DNA from: an uncultured Porphyromonas sp.
GTDB taxonomy: Bacteria; Bacteroidota; Bacteroidia; Bacteroidales; Porphyromonadaceae
Length of the DNA: 11,443 nt
Direction: 5' to 3'
Assembly: GCA_945875135.1 (NCBI GenBank)
Contig: CAMCJO010000034.1
Coordinates: 1 to 11,443, forward strand
The notes under the pieces were generated by a model, which had not been told where the DNA came from, ran no database searches, and saw only the letters and a list, made by a program, of their open reading frames with translations. The position numbers were made by a program, and so were the translations under genes. Each line of letters starts with the position of its first letter. Position 1 is the first letter of the stretch. Shown here piece by piece: positions 8,714 to 11,443 of this stretch.

Positions 8714-8923
8714 GAGACCCTCTCCAAATTGCTCCTGAGGAAATTCGAAATCCCTCGGTAGCTGTTTTGAAACACCCACGTGGGAAATAAAAAATTCTTC
8801 GGACTTGTCATTTCATTCTTCCGAAGTTTCATTTGATTCCTCCGAAGTTTTATTTCATTCCTCCGAAGAGTTTTTCATTTTCCACGTGGAGATTTGAAAA
8901 TTCCTCCGTAGGAATTGGTCTCT
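8714..8923. repeat. Imperfect inverted-repeat element between ruvA and the SPOR gene
   Basis: The middle of the divergent intergenic region is a large imperfect palindrome. The best arms are 8775-8803 and 8862-8890, which match at 25 of 29 positions when one is reverse-complemented. Each arm carries a CACGTG-centred palindrome at its outer end and CTTCGGA/TCCGAAG at its inner end. Weaker symmetry continues outward: GAGACC at 8714-8719 faces GGTCTC near 8917-8922, and GAGGAAATTCGAAATC at 8737-8752 resembles the reverse complement of the sequence around 8892-8907. The left arm has about 20 extra bases (about 8754-8774). No reading frame inside resembles a protein. It could be a small non-autonomous element, a regulatory site, or a structured leader of either gene. 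Confidence 0.8.
8811..8868. repeat. Three 21-bp-period direct repeats (TTTCATTCCTCCGAAG)
   Basis: The units are TTTCATTCTTCCGAAG (8811-8826), TTTGATTCCTCCGAAG (8832-8847) and TTTCATTCCTCCGAAG (8853-8868), spaced exactly 21 bp. A degenerate fourth unit starts in register at 8874 (TTTCATTTTCC). A fifth, out of register by a small insertion, starts near 8893 (TTTGA...TTCCTCCGTAG). Five-base spacers rule out a CRISPR array. The period is two helical turns, so all CCGAAG cores face the same side of the DNA. Confidence 0.9.
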
Positions 8924-9024
8924 CCTAAGTCGAAAAGCATCGATCTACGCCAGCAATCCTTGCTCTGCAATGCCTCAGCTCTAGTAAGTGTCCACAAAGA
9001 TAGTGGTATTTGCGCAAAAACTAC

Positions 9025-9032
9025 TACCTTTG
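9025..9032 (+). promoter_or_regulatory. Bacteroidetes-type -7 box for the SPOR gene
   Basis: TACCTTTG matches the TAnnTTTG -7 consensus of Bacteroidetes housekeeping promoters. It lies about 45 bp before the ATG at 9078, leaving a leader of roughly 35-40 bases. The expected -33 TTTG about 20 bp further upstream is not evident. A TTTG at 9009-9012 is only 12 bp away, which is too close. I rest the call on the -7 box and its position. Confidence 0.55.
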
Positions 9033-9077
9033 TCGTGTAGAATACAACGAATCAACAAGTTCAAACAAGATACAGAT

Positions 9078-9557
9078 ATGAAAAAGGCATTAATCCTCCT
9101 ATCCTCCGCACTACTACTACTCTCAGTAAGTGCATGCGGACCTAAGCAAAGTGCTTATCGTCAGGTGTATGAGAAGGCTAAGCAGCGTGAAGTCGCCACA
9201 CAGCAAGCTCCAGAGCAAACGACTCCCGCTAGTGTTGTCGTCGCTCGTGAGCCAGTCGCTGACATCCAGCTACGTCGTGAGCGTCTAGAGGCTGTCCAGG
9301 GTGAGGACGCAAACATGCTCAAGACCTACAACGTGGTCGTCGGTTCTTTCCAAAACCACACCAACGCTTACTCACTCAAGGAGCGTCTACAGGCTCAGGG
9401 CTACAAGCCCGTGCTCGGTCAGAACGAGGCTGGTATGCTCCGCGTTATCATCACCAGCTTTGACAACCGCCGTGAGGCTGAGGCTTCAAGAGAGCAGGTC
9501 AAGGGACGCTTCGCTCCTGACTTCCAGGACGCTTGGATTCTGGAAAAGATCCGCTAA
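9078..9557 (+). CDS. SPOR-domain lipoprotein
   Basis: This is a 159-residue lipoprotein with a C-terminal SPOR domain. SPOR domains bind glycan strands lacking stem peptides at the division septum, so a peptidoglycan-binding or division role is expected. I cannot say which named protein it corresponds to. Residues 1-20 are a lipoprotein signal (MKK, a Leu-rich core, then the lipobox VSAC with Cys20 as lipidated residue). Residues 21-75 are a polar Gln/Glu/Arg-rich linker. The SPOR domain covers about 80-157, with YNVVVGSFQN, the SLKERLQAQGYKP helix, MLRVIITSF and the EAEASREQVKGRF helix. I chose the ATG at 9078 because it starts a canonical lipoprotein signal. An in-frame GTG at 8988 would add 30 residues, run through the promoter box and bury the signal peptide. 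Arginine is mainly CGT and alanine often GCT, which suggests high expression. Its frame is intact, and a hairpin follows the stop. Confidence 0.93.
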   Translation: MKKALILLSSALLLLSVSACGPKQSAYRQVYEKAKQREVATQQAPEQTTPASVVVAREPVADIQLRRERLEAVQGEDANMLKTYNVVVGSFQNHTNAYSLKERLQAQGYKPVLGQNEAGMLRVIITSFDNRREAEASREQVKGRFAPDFQDAWILEKIR

Positions 9558-9589
9558 TCGGGTATCCCCACATAGCCATACAATAAAAT

Positions 9590-9629
9590 AGGAGTCTTAG
9601 AGTTTACATAGATAGACTCTAAGGCTCCT
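9590..9629 (+). terminator. Stem-loop after the SPOR gene
   Basis: AGGAGTCTTAGAGT at 9590-9603 pairs with ACTCTAAGGCTCCT at 9616-9629. This gives 14 paired positions with a single G-T wobble around a 12-base loop. The hairpin begins 32 bp after the SPOR stop and is followed by TCTTCTTC rather than a clean T-run, so termination may be partial. It ends 19 bp before the murB start. It could equally be an RNA-processing or stability element on a joint transcript. Confidence 0.7.
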
Positions 9630-9648
9630 TCTTCGGACACTATAAACT

Positions 9649-10692
9649 ATGGAGATCATACAGCATCAACCGCTTCGGGAGTACCACACATTTGCCACTG
9701 AGACCACCGCCGACTGGTGGATCAACTACAGCAGTGCTGAGGATCTTCAGACGCTGGCACGTGATGAGTTCTTTGTCTCGCAGCCTTATCTGCCGATAGG
9801 TGCTGGGAGCAACCTGCTCTTTACGCACGATAAGTATCGTGGCGTCATCCTCTACTCGCAGATCGACGACCTCCACTACTACGATGAGACCGAGAGTGCG
9901 CTGACCCACCCGGGGCAGCAGCATGTGCGGGCGGGTAGTGGCATCGTCTGGGATCACTTTGTGGAGCTGATGCTCAGCCGGGGGCTCTATGGCGTGGAGA
10001 ATTTATCGCTTATTCCTGGCACCGTAGGTGCTGCTGCCATACAGAATATAGGAGCCTACGGGAGCGAGGTCTCTCAGTACATCGTGGCGGTCGATGTGGT
10101 CGACCTAGCGACAGGGATGAAGCTCCGCATACCGAGCGCCCTGTGTGACTATAAATATAGGTACAGCATCTTCAAAGATCCGCAGTACCACTCCTACATC
10201 GTCACGCACGTACACTTCATACTAAGCACCGAACCGACCTGCAATCTGAGCTACGCCTCCCTGGCAAAAGCTTTCGAGGGTCGCGACACGATGCCGACGC
10301 CTGAGGAGATTCGCCAAGAGGTGATACGCATTCGCCGTGCTAAGTTGCCCGACCCTGAGGAGATACCAAATGGCGGGAGCTTCTTCATGAACCCGATCGT
10401 ACCGCTAGCGCAGTACGAGGAGCTGGCGAAGCAATACGACACGCCCGTGCCTCACTACCCTACTCACAACGAGGGGAAGGTCAAGCTCTCAGCAGCGTGG
10501 CTCATAGACCAGACGGGGCTCAAGGGCTACCGCACAGGTGCTGTGGGAGTCTACGACAAGCAACCACTCGTCCTCGTCAACTACGGCGGAGCGACCGGTC
10601 AAGAGGTGGTCGCGCTGGCAGAGCACGTGCAACAGGAGGTGAGTCGTAAGTTCGGCATCTCACTACGTCCTGAGGTGCGCTATATAGACTGA
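9649..10692 (+). CDS. murB: UDP-N-acetylmuramate dehydrogenase MurB (type I)
   Basis: MurB is the cytoplasmic FAD enzyme that uses NADPH to reduce UDP-GlcNAc-enolpyruvate to UDP-MurNAc, the second committed step of peptidoglycan synthesis. The 347 residues match the long type I class (E. coli 342). The FAD-binding domain shows PIGAGSNLL (49-57) and the long signature LIPGTVGAAAIQNIGAYG (121-138). The catalytic triad is visible by homology: Arg171 in KYRYSIFK, Ser244 in NGGSFFMNP (the proton donor) and Glu342 in RPEVRYID. The ATG at 9649 gives MEIIQHQPLREYHTF, close to the family N-terminus; no Shine-Dalgarno is evident. I found no promoter box between the upstream hairpin and the start, so murB may depend on readthrough from the SPOR gene. 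The next gene starts 5 bp after its stop, suggesting an operon. Identification is secure. Confidence 0.97.
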   Translation: MEIIQHQPLREYHTFATETTADWWINYSSAEDLQTLARDEFFVSQPYLPIGAGSNLLFTHDKYRGVILYSQIDDLHYYDETESALTHPGQQHVRAGSGIVWDHFVELMLSRGLYGVENLSLIPGTVGAAAIQNIGAYGSEVSQYIVAVDVVDLATGMKLRIPSALCDYKYRYSIFKDPQYHSYIVTHVHFILSTEPTCNLSYASLAKAFEGRDTMPTPEEIRQEVIRIRRAKLPDPEEIPNGGSFFMNPIVPLAQYEELAKQYDTPVPHYPTHNEGKVKLSAAWLIDQTGLKGYRTGAVGVYDKQPLVLVNYGGATGQEVVALAEHVQQEVSRKFGISLRPEVRYID

Positions 10693-10697
10693 GCCCT

Positions 10698-11443
10698 ATG
10701 CCCTCTCGCCACAATCTCCCCTCGCCACAGATTATTGAGCTACTAGGCTCAGGTACCAGCACAGGCGTACCTGAGGTGGGTTGCTACTGTCGCACCTGTC
10801 TCAGCCTAGACCCACGCGACCAGCGCACCCGCACATCGGTTTTAGTAGTCTCACCTGCAGGCAAACGCATACTGATTGACTGTAGCGCGGACTTTCGGCA
10901 GCAAGCACTCCTAGCAGGCATAGACCATCTAGATGCGATCATCCTAACGCACCAGCACTACGATCATATCGGAGGGCTGGACGACCTGCGCACTATCTCG
11001 TGGCGCACGGAGCTACCCATCTACGCAGAGCCTAACGTACTAGAGGCAATCAAGTCCCGACTGCACTACTACTTCGGTCCTCATCGCTATCCCGGCACGC
11101 CACACCTGACGCTACACCCCATCTCGTCGCTAGAGCCGTTTACACTATACGACCTGACGATAGAGCCGATACGGGTGATGCACGGCAAGCAACCAATACT
11201 AGGCTATCGCATCGGGAGCTTTGGCTTCCTAACCGACCTCAAGAGCATCGCCCCAGAGGAGCTAGAGAAGCTCCGAGGCGTGGAGCTACTCTTTGTCAAT
11301 GGGCTACGCTACACCAAGCCTCACCCAACGCACCAGACTATCGAGGAGGCTGTTGAGCTGACCGCTCGGGTTCAGCCACAGCGCAGCTACATCATTCACC
11401 TTTCGCACCATGCACCACCTACGGCAGAGCTACAAGAGCGACT
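10698..11443 (+). CDS. PhnP-like MBL-fold metallohydrolase, truncated by window edge
   Basis: The frame is open from the ATG at 10698 to the end of the window (248 codons, no stop), so the C-terminus is missing only because the window ends. The metal ligands of the metallo-beta-lactamase fold are visible: THQHYDH (84-90; His85, His87, Asp89, His90), His162 in MHGK, Asp180 in FLTDLK, and His234 in IHLSHH. An N-terminal LGSGTSTGVP is followed by GCYCRTC (28-34; Cys29, Cys31, Cys34), resembling the extra structural zinc site of PhnP. PhnP is a cyclic phosphodiesterase of the carbon-phosphorus lyase pathway. No other phn gene is here, so phosphodiesterase activity is plausible but the substrate is unknown, and I give no symbol. 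Only 5 bp separate it from the murB stop, which implies cotranscription. Confidence 0.92.
   Translation, partial: MPSRHNLPSPQIIELLGSGTSTGVPEVGCYCRTCLSLDPRDQRTRTSVLVVSPAGKRILIDCSADFRQQALLAGIDHLDAIILTHQHYDHIGGLDDLRTISWRTELPIYAEPNVLEAIKSRLHYYFGPHRYPGTPHLTLHPISSLEPFTLYDLTIEPIRVMHGKQPILGYRIGSFGFLTDLKSIAPEELEKLRGVELLFVNGLRYTKPHPTHQTIEEAVELTARVQPQRSYIIHLSHHAPPTAELQER

Noticed and set aside
8811..8868. Possible CRISPR array
   Set aside because: The units are 16 bp with 5-bp spacers of near-constant sequence. There are no unique spacers and no cas genes nearby.

Overview
The window looks like chromosomal DNA from a Bacteroidota species, most likely Porphyromonas or a close relative. The main evidence is a full-length SprA/Sov-type outer-membrane translocon of the type IX secretion system (T9SS), a system restricted to this phylum. 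A promoter box matching the Bacteroidetes TAnnTTTG pattern and the lack of strong Shine-Dalgarno sequences agree with this. The moderately high GC content of the coding DNA is compatible with the higher-GC Porphyromonas species. The genus is an inference and was not tested by any search.

Layout: positions 1-424 hold no convincing gene. They contain a dense array of palindromic GGACGC...GCGTCC units (REP/MITE-like), including a perfect 55-bp direct repeat, immediately downstream of sprA. Positions 425-7978 (minus) encode the 2517-residue SprA/Sov. Positions 8052-8660 (minus) encode RuvA, which lies 73 bp upstream of sprA and probably shares its transcript. The divergent intergenic region 8661-9077 holds an imperfect inverted-repeat element with a run of helically phased 21-bp repeats, then a Bacteroidetes-type promoter box. 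Positions 9078-9557 (plus) encode a small SPOR-domain lipoprotein, followed by a terminator-like hairpin. Positions 9649-10692 (plus) encode MurB. A PhnP-like metallo-beta-lactamase-fold hydrolase starts 5 bp after murB and runs off the right edge of the window.

Functionally this is a housekeeping and cell-envelope neighbourhood. SprA exports T9SS cargo across the outer membrane. The SPOR lipoprotein probably binds denuded septal peptidoglycan. MurB makes UDP-MurNAc for peptidoglycan. RuvA acts in Holliday-junction processing. I see no defence island, phage, CRISPR array, tRNA or rRNA. No clearly undescribed multi-gene system is present. The least explained parts are the two non-coding repeat regions, 1-398 and 8714-8923.
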